Source: Verrucomicrobiales bacterium
GTDB lineage: Bacteria; Verrucomicrobiota; Verrucomicrobiia; Verrucomicrobiales; DEV007
Direction of reading: 5' to 3'
DNA length: 64,000 nucleotides
NCBI GenBank assembly: GCA_012960505.1
Contig: DUBC01000020.1
Span: 56,109 to 120,108, forward strand
Positions 35,227 through 43,421 of the stretch are shown here, one piece after another. The notes under the pieces were generated by a model. The model saw only the letters and a list, made by a program, of their open reading frames with translations. It did no database searches and was not told where the DNA came from. Position 1 is the first letter of the stretch. Every line of letters starts with the position of its first letter. The translations under genes and the position numbers were made by a program.

Positions 35227-37755
35227 TTACTTACTTTTTAAAGTAACTGACCGAAGATTCATTAATTGTCCTGATTTTTGATCGATGGTGATTCCTGAGA
35301 TTGTAACTCTATAAGTTCCTGGATCTTTAATTTCAAAAGTCCCTACTGGAATGTCAGTGTACTGATTATTCTTTGCAGTTCTCGCAACCTCTCTTCCCCC
35401 AGCTAGGACAACTTCAAATTCACCTCCTCCTTCAGAAGGAATTGCCGCATTAACCGAAATATCATAAGAACCTGATTCTGGAAAATTAACTGGCCATACA
35501 AGGTAATATTGAGGATTGCTCCAACCCTTGACTGCCCCGTCAGTTATATCAAACTCAAATGCACCTTCCCCAAAGATCAATGCCTTACTGGATCTTAATA
35601 CATTTAAATCTTCTTTTACCGTAGAAATTTTACTCAGATTCTCCGAAATGCGCTTAGATGCAAGATCACCATATGATGCGACTAAGTTATCATCTTTAGC
35701 AGCGAGAACTTCCGCAAACTGTTGCGCCTCATCAGTGGCAAGCAAAGCAAGAACACCAATCAAATTACGTTTATCATTACGACTGGAATTTATCTCATAA
35801 AGCTCTTTTATATTTTCTGTTTTCTTCTCGTCAGAAACGTAAGAAGGCGCCGAGAGCAAAGGGGTATAAGCTCTCAGAGCCATTGCCCTAATGATGTTAT
35901 CTTTTTCGTTTTTAATTAAATTACTAAGAGTCTCCAAAGGATCTCCGTTAGGCCACGAACCCAAGCTCTGTAGGACTGCTTTTCTAGCTTCATGATCATT
36001 ACCGTTCAAAATTTTCCTAAGATCATCCCATGCACTATTTCCTCCCAGATAGCCTAATATCCTTAATATTCTTTGCCGATGTTCATCGATCGGACCCTCT
36101 TCTATTAGGACACGTCGAATCTCCTTATTCCTATTTTCTAAATCAGAATTCTTAAGTGAAATTCTCACTATAGAGTTTTCAATAGCATCTGCTTTTTTGC
36201 CTGTTACCGATTCGAGCTCTGAGAGTAAAGCTTTAAGATTATTTCCATCATCAAGTTCTCCAACCCCATATATTGCAGCATTGGAAACCTCAGAGCTTTC
36301 ATCGTTAATTTGTTTCATTAATGTAGCCACTGCCCCAGTATAGCCACGATCAATAATCACTCCTATAAGTCCCGACCTAATCTTGACTTCATTCTTAGAA
36401 AGATTGGATAATTGACTCACTATTTCCTGATCAACCTCATCTCCCCCCTTTAATCTCATCAGGGTAGTGATCGCACCACTCATATTATTTCTGCCCTTTT
36501 CCGTATCCGGCTGCATCTTCATGAATGTAATAAATTCATTAACGATCGTTTGATTGCCTTCAGGGTCTTCCGATTGATTCAGAGAAAGAATTAATTCATT
36601 CCGCTGATCCACAATCTTCTTTTTTCCGGATCTTTCTATAATCACAAACAAAAGGACAATCAGAAAAACTGAAACAGTAATGAGAATCCACAATGGGACA
36701 GGAAAAAAATTTCTCACACCTTCATCAACAGGAACATCAGCTCCTTGAAAATTTTCCGCATCTGGCAAAAGCTCATTCAAAACACCTCCATCAATTGATG
36801 ATTGAGTCATAGCGTTTCCAGGGATCACAGGGGGGGTGCTCACATTGCTCTGAGAAGCTACTACTAACTTCTTCTGCGGAATCGTTGCTGCAGGAGCCTT
36901 CTCTTCTGGGATTGCATTTGCATGCATCTGCTTATTAAACATATCCAGAGCTTGCCTCGAAGATTGCGGCCTATTATTAGGATTTCGATTCATTAGCCAC
37001 ATTATCCAATCACCGATCCAATCAGAAAGCTCAGTTCTAATTTCTCCTATCGGCCGAACCTTACCCTGAAGATGAGCGGCCATTACTTCAGGGGCATTTG
37101 ACCCATTAAAAGGGTACTGACCAGTCAAGCAATAGTGATAAATAGCCCCCATAGAATAAAGGTCAGTCCGCTCATCCAATTCGATCCTTTCAAACTGTTC
37201 GGGAGCCATGAAATAAATTGAACCCAGGATAGCATCGCCATGGTCTGTAGTTTGAACCGTTGGTTGATTACTAAATTTAGCCAATCCAAAATCAAGGATC
37301 TTGATTTGGAATTTGCCGCTCGGCAACCAATTCACCATTAAATTACTTGGCTTTAGATCTCTATGAATAATCCCCGAATGATGAGCTGCAACTAATCCTT
37401 CCATTGTCTGCACTACAAACCTTTTAAAATCCGTTTCATTAAGCGCTCCTCTCTCGACAGTCTTATCAAATGTCTCACCTCTCAACAATTCCATCACAAC
37501 AAAACAGCCCTCGGAATCGATTCCAACATCATAAACAGTAACAATATTTGGATGCTGAAGCACTGACAACGTAGTGGCTTCGCCTAGCAGATTTGAAGGT
37601 GACACTCCACCATACGATTTGGCAATCTCATCCTCATCTAGTGGAATTAAACGTTTAATGGCGACTTCCCTCTTCAATTGTAAGTCAGTTGCTCTATACA
37701 CCTCTCCTAAACCGCCCTGACCTATTTTTTCATGAAACTGGTAACGTTCTGTCAT
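35227..37755 (-). CDS. receptor-like Ser/Thr protein kinase with HEAT repeats and a C-terminal sugar-binding-like domain
   Basis: About 842 residues from the ATG at 37755 (MTERYQFHEKIG); an upstream start at 37809 only adds non-conserved sequence. The kinase domain (about 1-270) has the GQGGLGEVYRA loop, VAIK (K34), HRDLKPSNL (D133) and DFGLAK. A single membrane helix at about 350-375 follows a linker. Outside are HEAT-like repeats (about 400-700) and a C-terminal beta domain (about 730-842) like those at the ends of glycosidases and sulfatases. It probably senses an external signal and phosphorylates cytoplasmic targets. Its pattern is typical of Planctomycetes/Verrucomicrobia kinases. No partner gene adjoins it. 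Confidence 0.9.
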   Translation of the reverse strand: MTERYQFHEKIGQGGLGEVYRATDLQLKREVAIKRLIPLDEDEIAKSYGGVSPSNLLGEATTLSVLQHPNIVTVYDVGIDSEGCFVVMELLRGETFDKTVERGALNETDFKRFVVQTMEGLVAAHHSGIIHRDLKPSNLMVNWLPSGKFQIKILDFGLAKFSNQPTVQTTDHGDAILGSIYFMAPEQFERIELDERTDLYSMGAIYHYCLTGQYPFNGSNAPEVMAAHLQGKVRPIGEIRTELSDWIGDWIMWLMNRNPNNRPQSSRQALDMFNKQMHANAIPEEKAPAATIPQKKLVVASQSNVSTPPVIPGNAMTQSSIDGGVLNELLPDAENFQGADVPVDEGVRNFFPVPLWILITVSVFLIVLLFVIIERSGKKKIVDQRNELILSLNQSEDPEGNQTIVNEFITFMKMQPDTEKGRNNMSGAITTLMRLKGGDEVDQEIVSQLSNLSKNEVKIRSGLIGVIIDRGYTGAVATLMKQINDESSEVSNAAIYGVGELDDGNNLKALLSELESVTGKKADAIENSIVRISLKNSDLENRNKEIRRVLIEEGPIDEHRQRILRILGYLGGNSAWDDLRKILNGNDHEARKAVLQSLGSWPNGDPLETLSNLIKNEKDNIIRAMALRAYTPLLSAPSYVSDEKKTENIKELYEINSSRNDKRNLIGVLALLATDEAQQFAEVLAAKDDNLVASYGDLASKRISENLSKISTVKEDLNVLRSSKALIFGEGAFEFDITDGAVKGWSNPQYYLVWPVNFPESGSYDISVNAAIPSEGGGEFEVVLAGGREVARTAKNNQYTDIPVGTFEIKDPGTYRVTISGITIDQKSGQLMNLRSVTLKSK

Positions 37756-37872
37756 AATTAATACTGGCCTATTATTGAAAAAACACGAGGCCCAAGTAAT
37801 CTTACACAAGAGCCTCAGACTTGACCACAGCGAATCTGCATTTAGAGATAAAATGATTCATCTATTAAAAAT

Positions 37873-39111
37873 ATGCAACCATTTGACATTATTGCGGTTC
37901 TAATATCGCTAGCAGCCATTTTCGGTTATCTTAATTATCGATACATTAAGCTACCAACAACGATAGGCTTAATGCTGCTCGGGCTACTTTTTTCCTTCGT
38001 TATAATTATCGCCGGACAGTTCAAACCTGAACTATCAGAATACGCTAAAAGTTTTGTCACGAATGTAGAACTTGATGAAACTTTGCTTGGCATCATGCTC
38101 AGCTACCTGCTCTTCGCTGGAGCGCTTCATGTAAAAATACAAGACCTATCACAGCAACGATGGATAATTGCGATCCTTTCCACTTTCGGAGTCATCCTTT
38201 CCACTTTCTTAGTGGGCAGCGCCAGCTATTTCATACTTAGAATCTTAAATATTGAGATAAGCTATTCATATTGCCTCTTATTTGGCGCACTCATTTCACC
38301 GACTGACCCCGTCGCTGTTCTAGGCATTCTAAAAAAAGCAGGCGCTCCAAAATCACTTGAAACAAAAATAACAGGTGAGTCCCTATTCAATGATGGAATA
38401 GGAGTTGTTGTTTTCATCAGCATACTTGGAGTTATCACTGGCGACATGAACCCTAACGGATCAGAAATAGCTAAACTTTTCCTCTTTGAAGTGGTCGGAG
38501 GCCTCGGATTAGGTTTTGGCTTGGGCCTGATCGCTTTCTGGATGCTGAAAAATATTGATCAGTACCAAGTAGAAATCCTCATCACTTTAGCTCTTGTGAC
38601 TGGCGGCTATTCACTCGCTCATCATTTACACACTTCGGGACCCCTAGCGATGGTAGTCGCAGGCCTCATGATAGGAAATCACGGGAGATTATTAGCAATG
38701 TCATCGAAAACAGAAGAGCATGTCGACTCGTTCTGGGAACTGATCGACGAAATCCTTAATTCTCTCCTATTTCTAATAATCGGACTGGAAATTCTGGCCC
38801 TTGAATTCAATTTTCGTTTCCTTGTTTTCGGAATCATAGCTATACCACTTATCCTAGCCACTCGAATGTTTGCAGTTTCATTGCCTGTCCTTTTACTGAA
38901 GAAACGAAGAACCTTCACTAAAGGGGTCATCCGCGCCCTTACTTGGGGAGGACTTCGTGGAGGAATTTCCTTGGCTCTGGCCCTTTCGATACCGAAAGGA
39001 GCCGAACGGGACCTTCTCCTGACCGCTACTTATGTCGTTGTTATATTTAGTATTGCCGTGCAAGGCATGACATTAAAATTTGTCTTACCAAAATCCGAAA
39101 ACTCATCGTAA
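37873..39111 (+). CDS. Na+/H+ antiporter, CPA1/NhaP type
   Basis: A 412-residue protein with about 12-13 membrane helices of the monovalent cation/proton antiporter family. The ion-binding segment SPTDPVAVLGILKKAGAP and the ESLFNDGIGVVVF motif (the conserved Asp of NhaP/NHE proteins) are visible. It exchanges Na+ or K+ for H+, helping pH and sodium balance, as expected in a marine cell. It is divergent from the kinase gene with about 115 bp between starts. Confidence 0.93.
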   Translation: MQPFDIIAVLISLAAIFGYLNYRYIKLPTTIGLMLLGLLFSFVIIIAGQFKPELSEYAKSFVTNVELDETLLGIMLSYLLFAGALHVKIQDLSQQRWIIAILSTFGVILSTFLVGSASYFILRILNIEISYSYCLLFGALISPTDPVAVLGILKKAGAPKSLETKITGESLFNDGIGVVVFISILGVITGDMNPNGSEIAKLFLFEVVGGLGLGFGLGLIAFWMLKNIDQYQVEILITLALVTGGYSLAHHLHTSGPLAMVVAGLMIGNHGRLLAMSSKTEEHVDSFWELIDEILNSLLFLIIGLEILALEFNFRFLVFGIIAIPLILATRMFAVSLPVLLLKKRRTFTKGVIRALTWGGLRGGISLALALSIPKGAERDLLLTATYVVVIFSIAVQGMTLKFVLPKSENSS

Positions 39112-39125
39112 GAAAAACTGAGACA

Positions 39126-39452
39126 CTATCCGACCCCGACCTCAAGAACAACATTTCCTTCCTCAACATAAACAGGATAGGCATTAATATTTTCACATGC
39201 TGGAGGGGTCATAACGTTACCTGTTCTTAAATCAAATTCTGCCCCATGCCATGGACAAGCGACACAAAGTTCCCTCTTGTGAACGTATCCATTAGAAATA
39301 GGAACATTTACGTGACTGCAACGATCTTCTAAAGCATAGAACTCTCCATCCACATTAAACAAAGCAACACTCAGCCCGTTCACTTTAAAAGCTTTACCTT
39401 CACCCTCAGGTACCGCATCAGGTTTACAGATAATGTGACGCTCTAAAGCCAT
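39126..39452 (-). CDS. Rieske-type 2Fe-2S ferredoxin
   Basis: A 108-residue small protein with the Rieske ligands C-x-H in DRCSHVNVPISNG and C-x-x-H in CPWHGAEF. The fold and length match small soluble Rieske ferredoxins (NirD-like or dioxygenase-ferredoxin-like), which donate electrons to oxygenases or nitrite reductase; the partner here is unknown. It follows the cyclophilin gene by 8 bp, so the two may be co-transcribed. Confidence 0.9.
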   Translation of the reverse strand: MALERHIICKPDAVPEGEGKAFKVNGLSVALFNVDGEFYALEDRCSHVNVPISNGYVHKRELCVACPWHGAEFDLRTGNVMTPPACENINAYPVYVEEGNVVLEVGVG

Positions 39453-39460
39453 CGCAAATT

Positions 39461-39961
39461 TTAATTAAGGACCTTATTCCATTCTTCGATTTTAGATGAT
39501 TCCTGAGCAAATAATGCCTCCGTCGAATCATGTACATCAATACCTAAAAGGGAATCTCCTCCTTCTATAGAATCTACAACATCCTGACCCTCGGTAACAT
39601 GCCCAAAAACAGTATGCTTACCATCTAAGTGTGGTTGTGGTCCATGAGTAATAAAAAATTGGCTTCCATTAGTTCCGGGACCAGCATTAGCCATGGAAAG
39701 AATTCCTGGCTTATCATGCCTGAGAGAACTTGAGCATTCATCATCAAACTGATAACCCGGGCCACCGGTGCCGGTCCCAGTAGGATCACCCCCTTGAACC
39801 ATGAAATTCGGTATCACTCGATGAAAAATAATACCATCATAATATCCGTGAGAAGCGAGATTTAAAAAACTGGCTGCAGTCATTGGGGTGTCCGCCGCAT
39901 ATATTGTAATGGACATATTACCCTTGTCCGTCTTCATGGTTATTTTAATATTTTCTGTCAT
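39461..39961 (-). CDS. peptidyl-prolyl cis-trans isomerase, cyclophilin type
   Basis: A 166-residue cyclophilin. The substrate-binding core [19 protein letters not shown] and the [18 protein letters not shown] region contain the catalytic Arg and other family residues. There is no signal peptide, so it is probably cytoplasmic. It speeds proline isomerisation in protein folding. The [13 protein letters not shown] stretch is the usual loop. Confidence 0.93.
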   Translation of the reverse strand: MTENIKITMKTDKGNMSITIYAADTPMTAASFLNLASHGYYDGIIFHRVIPNFMVQGGDPTGTGTGGPGYQFDDECSSSLRHDKPGILSMANAGPGTNGSQFFITHGPQPHLDGKHTVFGHVTEGQDVVDSIEGGDSLLGIDVHDSTEALFAQESSKIEEWNKVLN

Positions 39962-40030
39962 AGTATTTCCGAGAAGTGATTTTAGCTTCTATACAAAAGT
40001 TATCAAAGAAAAGGTGCAGTAATCGAAAAA

Positions 40031-40864
40031 TTAAAAGCCTAATTCGCCCCTCAAATCCTCAGCCTTAATTCCAGAATCTCTCATTTCCTTCAGTGTCAGG
40101 CTACCTTCACGCTTAGAAAAACGTTTACCAGCTGAATTTGTAATGAGCTTATGATGACACCATTGAGGAACGGGAAGACCCAGAAGGCACTGTAACATTC
40201 GATGAACATGAGTAGATTCTCTTAAATCCTCTCCACGAGAAATTAACGTAACTCCCTGTTCCGCGTCATCTAATGTCACCGCCAAATGATAACTCGTTGC
40301 TATATCCTTCCTTGAAATAATAACATCGCCCAAAATTGAAGGTTCCATGTTCATGTTCCCAGCTAATTGGTCAAACCACTGCAATTCACCAGTGATCGCA
40401 GACGCCTTAGAACAATCGAGCCTCCAGGAATGAGATTCTCCTTTAACTATTCGATCCTCTCTTTCTTCAGATTCAATCGCACGACAATTTCCAGAATACT
40501 TTGGTGAACCTGGTCCATGTGGAGCAAGACCCACATTAGATTGCTCAATCTCAATTCTTTTACGGCTGCAAAAGCACGGATACAGAACGTCCATTCCGCG
40601 AAGTATGTTTATAGAATTCTTATATTCATCGAAACGAGTCGATTGAAACAAAACCTCAGAGTCCCAACAAATCCCCAACCACTTAAGATCCTCATAGATA
40701 CCTTCAACGTGTTCCTCCCTACACCGATTCTTATCAATATCCTCAATTCTAAGGAAAAATTTACCTCCCTCCACAATGGCCAAAGACTCCGCAAACAATG
40801 CAGAATAGGCATGCCCCATATGCAAACGACCCGTTGGGCTAGGAGCAAATCTAGTTATGACCAT
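40031..40864 (-). CDS. gluQ: glutamyl-Q tRNA(Asp) synthetase
   Basis: A 277-residue protein like the catalytic half of glutamyl-tRNA synthetase, without an anticodon-binding domain. It has the HIGH-type motif PSPTGRLHMGHAYSALFAE, a zinc site in YPCFCSRKR and SGNC, and a KMSKS-like KRFSKREG. GluQ adds glutamate to queuosine in tRNA(Asp), so queuosine synthesis is implied elsewhere. Length and lack of the C-terminal domain separate it from GltX. Confidence 0.92.
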   Translation of the reverse strand: MVITRFAPSPTGRLHMGHAYSALFAESLAIVEGGKFFLRIEDIDKNRCREEHVEGIYEDLKWLGICWDSEVLFQSTRFDEYKNSINILRGMDVLYPCFCSRKRIEIEQSNVGLAPHGPGSPKYSGNCRAIESEEREDRIVKGESHSWRLDCSKASAITGELQWFDQLAGNMNMEPSILGDVIISRKDIATSYHLAVTLDDAEQGVTLISRGEDLRESTHVHRMLQCLLGLPVPQWCHHKLITNSAGKRFSKREGSLTLKEMRDSGIKAEDLRGELGF

Positions 40865-40907
40865 TTTTTATGTTTAAGAACACCAGTTTCCGTATCATTG
40901 TGAATTC

Positions 40908-41510
40908 ATGGGAAAAATAAAACGTAGCCCATTCTTTGATAATTCGCTTCTACTATTCAGTATAGTAATTATTTTTTGGATCATCACAACCATTGATCAG
41001 AATATCCCTGAGTGGAACTTCACACTAAGTTACGGCATTAAAGCAAGAGATCTGGATGGTATTTTGGGAATATTCATAGCGCCTTTCCTGCACGTCAATT
41101 ATCAACATCTGATAGGAAATACTCTCCCCTTTTTAGCACTCGGAGGCCTTGTGTTATTGAGTGGCCGAGGCCGTTTTATTTTTACCAGTATTTTATCCGG
41201 AGTCATTTCGGGACTAGGAATATGGATATTCGCCAAAGAAGGAACCGTTCACGTCGGTTCAAGCATACTAATTTTTAGCTATCTTGGTTTCCTACTAATG
41301 CAGGCATGGTTTACTAGAAACATTAAATGGTGTCTAGTCGCATTAATTGCCAGTATATTCTATGGAGCACTTATACTGACATTACTCTACCAGAAAAATG
41401 GAATCTCTTGGCACGGCCATTTCTTTGGTTTCACTACTGGAATCATCTCCGCTATTCTAGTCACACCGACTCCAGCAAAAAAAAAGTGGAAAGCAATCAT
41501 CAAAGTCTGA
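40908..41510 (+). CDS. rhomboid-family intramembrane serine protease
   Basis: A 200-residue protein with six membrane helices. The active-site pieces are HVNYQHLIGN near residue 64 (the His/Asn pattern of helix 2), HVGSSILIFSYLGF with the catalytic Ser in a GxS motif, and SWHGHFFGF with the catalytic His. The compact size fits the minimal rhomboid core. It cleaves membrane-protein substrates, unknown here. It is divergent from gluQ with a gap of about 45 bp. Confidence 0.82.
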   Translation: MGKIKRSPFFDNSLLLFSIVIIFWIITTIDQNIPEWNFTLSYGIKARDLDGILGIFIAPFLHVNYQHLIGNTLPFLALGGLVLLSGRGRFIFTSILSGVISGLGIWIFAKEGTVHVGSSILIFSYLGFLLMQAWFTRNIKWCLVALIASIFYGALILTLLYQKNGISWHGHFFGFTTGIISAILVTPTPAKKKWKAIIKV

Positions 41511-41530
41511 TCCTTCAGCGCAAGGAACGA

Positions 41531-42148
41531 CTAAGCAACTTTTCCTTCACCCTGACGCAATAGCGCTACCATCACTCCCTGAATGACAAGTTCCCTCACT
41601 GGAACCAAATCAGGATACATCTCATTTTCTGCCTGCAAATATGGCAAGCCATCTTGGATAACATATCGCTTTAAAGTTGTTTCACCGTCAATTAGTGCAG
41701 CGACTACATCTCCCCTTCTCGGCTCACGCAGCTCTAATATCACACAATCGCCAGATACGATATGAGCATCAATCATTGAATCTCCTCGAACTTTAAGAGC
41801 AAAAGTTCTGGCATTACGTGGAACGCCCAAAGAAGTAACGTCAATCGACACGCACCCTTCTTGTTCTTGCACCGTTTCTGAAGCCATTCCTGCAGCAATG
41901 TGCCCATAGATAGGAACGTCTACAATCTCCCCTCTCTCTAATTGTTCAGGAAACACCAAGGCCCTTGCCTTACCCGGTACCCTCTTAATGACCCCCTTTT
42001 TTTCCAGTGCACGCAAATGGCTAACGGCCGCTGTTTGGCTAGCAAAACCAAAATGGTTTTGCATTTCCCGTGTCGATGGCATTAATCCATGCTCCAAATG
42101 GTATTGTCTTAGAAACTCGAGTAATTGCTGTTGTCTATCAGTAAGCAT
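41531..42148 (-). CDS. lexA: LexA repressor
   Basis: About 205 residues with an N-terminal winged helix (TDRQQQLLEFLRQYH) and the C-terminal peptidase. The self-cleavage site is the Ala-Gly in IAAGMA, with catalytic Ser in GDSMIDAH and Lys in TTLKRYV. I chose the ATG at 42148 (MLTDRQQQ); an upstream in-frame TTG would run through the operator described next. LexA represses DNA-damage genes until RecA-stimulated autocleavage. No other SOS gene adjoins it. Confidence 0.95.
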   Translation of the reverse strand: MLTDRQQQLLEFLRQYHLEHGLMPSTREMQNHFGFASQTAAVSHLRALEKKGVIKRVPGKARALVFPEQLERGEIVDVPIYGHIAAGMASETVQEQEGCVSIDVTSLGVPRNARTFALKVRGDSMIDAHIVSGDCVILELREPRRGDVVAALIDGETTLKRYVIQDGLPYLQAENEMYPDLVPVRELVIQGVMVALLRQGEGKVA

Positions 42149-42156
42149 AAGAACAG

Positions 42157-42170
42157 TGTTCTTAAGAACA
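42157..42170. promoter_or_regulatory. LexA operator, TGTTC-TTAA-GAACA
   Basis: TGTTCTTAAGAACA is a perfect 14-base palindrome about 8 bases upstream of the lexA start. It exactly matches the TGTTC-N4-GAACA LexA-binding motif described for Verrucomicrobia. A second overlapping inverted repeat, AAGAAC-AGT-GTTCTT, occupies the adjacent bases. It would let LexA repress its own gene. The position so close to the start codon implies steric block of the promoter or transcription start. Confidence 0.75.
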
Positions 42171-42296
42171 GTATTTGAAGATTCTACTTTCTGCAACCAT
42201 TTTTTTGTTTTAACTATTAATAATAAGGAATATAAGAAATTTAACTTTTCTTTACTAATTTACTCTATCAGCTTCAATTTATTTAATGGCATAGCA

Positions 42297-42343
42297 ATTA
42301 CTAACTTCAGTTCACCCATGATCCAAACCTAAGAGTTAGTAAT
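42297..42343 (+). promoter_or_regulatory. inverted repeat in the leader of the carboxypeptidase gene
   Basis: ATTACTAAC (42297-42305) and GTTAGTAAT (42335-42343) are perfect 9-base inverted repeats separated by 29 bases. The 3' arm runs directly into AAGGA, the ribosome-binding-like sequence before the TTG start at 42360. A hairpin here could mask translation initiation, or this is a protein-binding site. The pairing is seen; the function is inferred. Confidence 0.3.
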
Positions 42344-42359
42344 AAGGAATGACCAAATT

Positions 42360-43280
42360 TTGAACTACAAAGATTTTATATCGACAGTGTACATCTTCAG
42401 AAATTTGCCTCGATTATCAATAATCTTAGCGCTGATCTTGGCTCCAATAGCCCATGCTCAATCAAATAAATCGTCAGGCAAATCAATCTTCGCTGCTAAT
42501 CGTAGTGCTGCTAATGCGTTCAGAGTCATACGCCCGAGCACTCCTGCTCCCAACATCGTTGGCAAAGCTGCAATTGTAATTGATGCTAGGACAGGAAAAC
42601 CTTTATACGCAAAACGGGCCGACGAGAAACGGCCAGTCGCTAGCACTCAAAAACTGATGACAGCGCTTTTATCTTTGGAGAAAGGGCACATGAATGAAAG
42701 CGTTACAGTTTCCAAAAGTGACACATGGATCGAACCTTCAAAAATCTATATTCAATCTGGGCAGACATATAGAAAATCCGATCTCATAGCAGCGCTCCTG
42801 GTGCGCAGCGGAAATGATGTGGCTCGTTGCCTCGCCAGAAATCATTCTGGTTCACAGGAAGCATTTGCACTAGCAATGACCACTAAGGCCAGAAGGTTAG
42901 GAATGAGTAATTCAAATTTCAAAAATCCTCATGGCCTAACCGTTAAGGGGCAATATTCCACTGCCCGAGACATGGGAATATTAGCTAGGGCCGCTTACTA
43001 CCACCGAACCATAAGGTCTATAACTAGGATAAAAAGACTTCCTTTCCGATTTGCTAATGGTAAAAAAACCACATTCAATAATACCAATAAGCTTCTTCAC
43101 CGATCTAAATATTGCAATGGACTCAAGACAGGTTACACGAACGCCAGCGGACGGTGCTTGATAAGCTCAGGAAAGAACGGTCAAAAAGAAGTCATTGTGG
43201 TTATCCTTGGTAGTACTTCGAGCAGTATCTGGAATGATTCAGAGAAGCTCTTGCACTGGGGATTAGGGATAAAGTCTTAA
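42360..43280 (+). CDS. D-alanyl-D-alanine carboxypeptidase, DacA/PBP5-like
   Basis: A 306-residue penicillin-binding-protein-type serine hydrolase with an N-terminal signal segment (about residues 14-34). The active-site motifs are SxxK in ASTQKLMTALL, SxN in VRSGNDVARCL and KTG in GLKTGYTNASG. It trims D-alanine from peptidoglycan stem peptides in the periplasm. The C-terminal domain of PBP5 appears absent or short. The start is TTG at 42360 or GTG at 42387; no in-frame ATG exists before the signal peptide. AAGGA precedes the TTG. Confidence 0.88.
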   Translation: MNYKDFISTVYIFRNLPRLSIILALILAPIAHAQSNKSSGKSIFAANRSAANAFRVIRPSTPAPNIVGKAAIVIDARTGKPLYAKRADEKRPVASTQKLMTALLSLEKGHMNESVTVSKSDTWIEPSKIYIQSGQTYRKSDLIAALLVRSGNDVARCLARNHSGSQEAFALAMTTKARRLGMSNSNFKNPHGLTVKGQYSTARDMGILARAAYYHRTIRSITRIKRLPFRFANGKKTTFNNTNKLLHRSKYCNGLKTGYTNASGRCLISSGKNGQKEVIVVILGSTSSSIWNDSEKLLHWGLGIKS

Positions 43281-43421
43281 TTATTCAGTATATCTCTGAT
43301 ATTTCTATTCCAGCATGATCCTATGTTCCTATAATAATAGGGGTTAAATGCGATATTTTGTATTGCTTAATGTTTCATAATATTTAATTATTAAGTAATA
43401 TTAAAAAGGGAGCTTTCTGTC

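Noticed and set aside
35231..35246. TTACTTT-TT-AAAGTAA inverted repeat at the kinase 3' end as a terminator
   Set aside because: It is very AT-rich with a two-base loop and partly inside the coding end, too weak to call.
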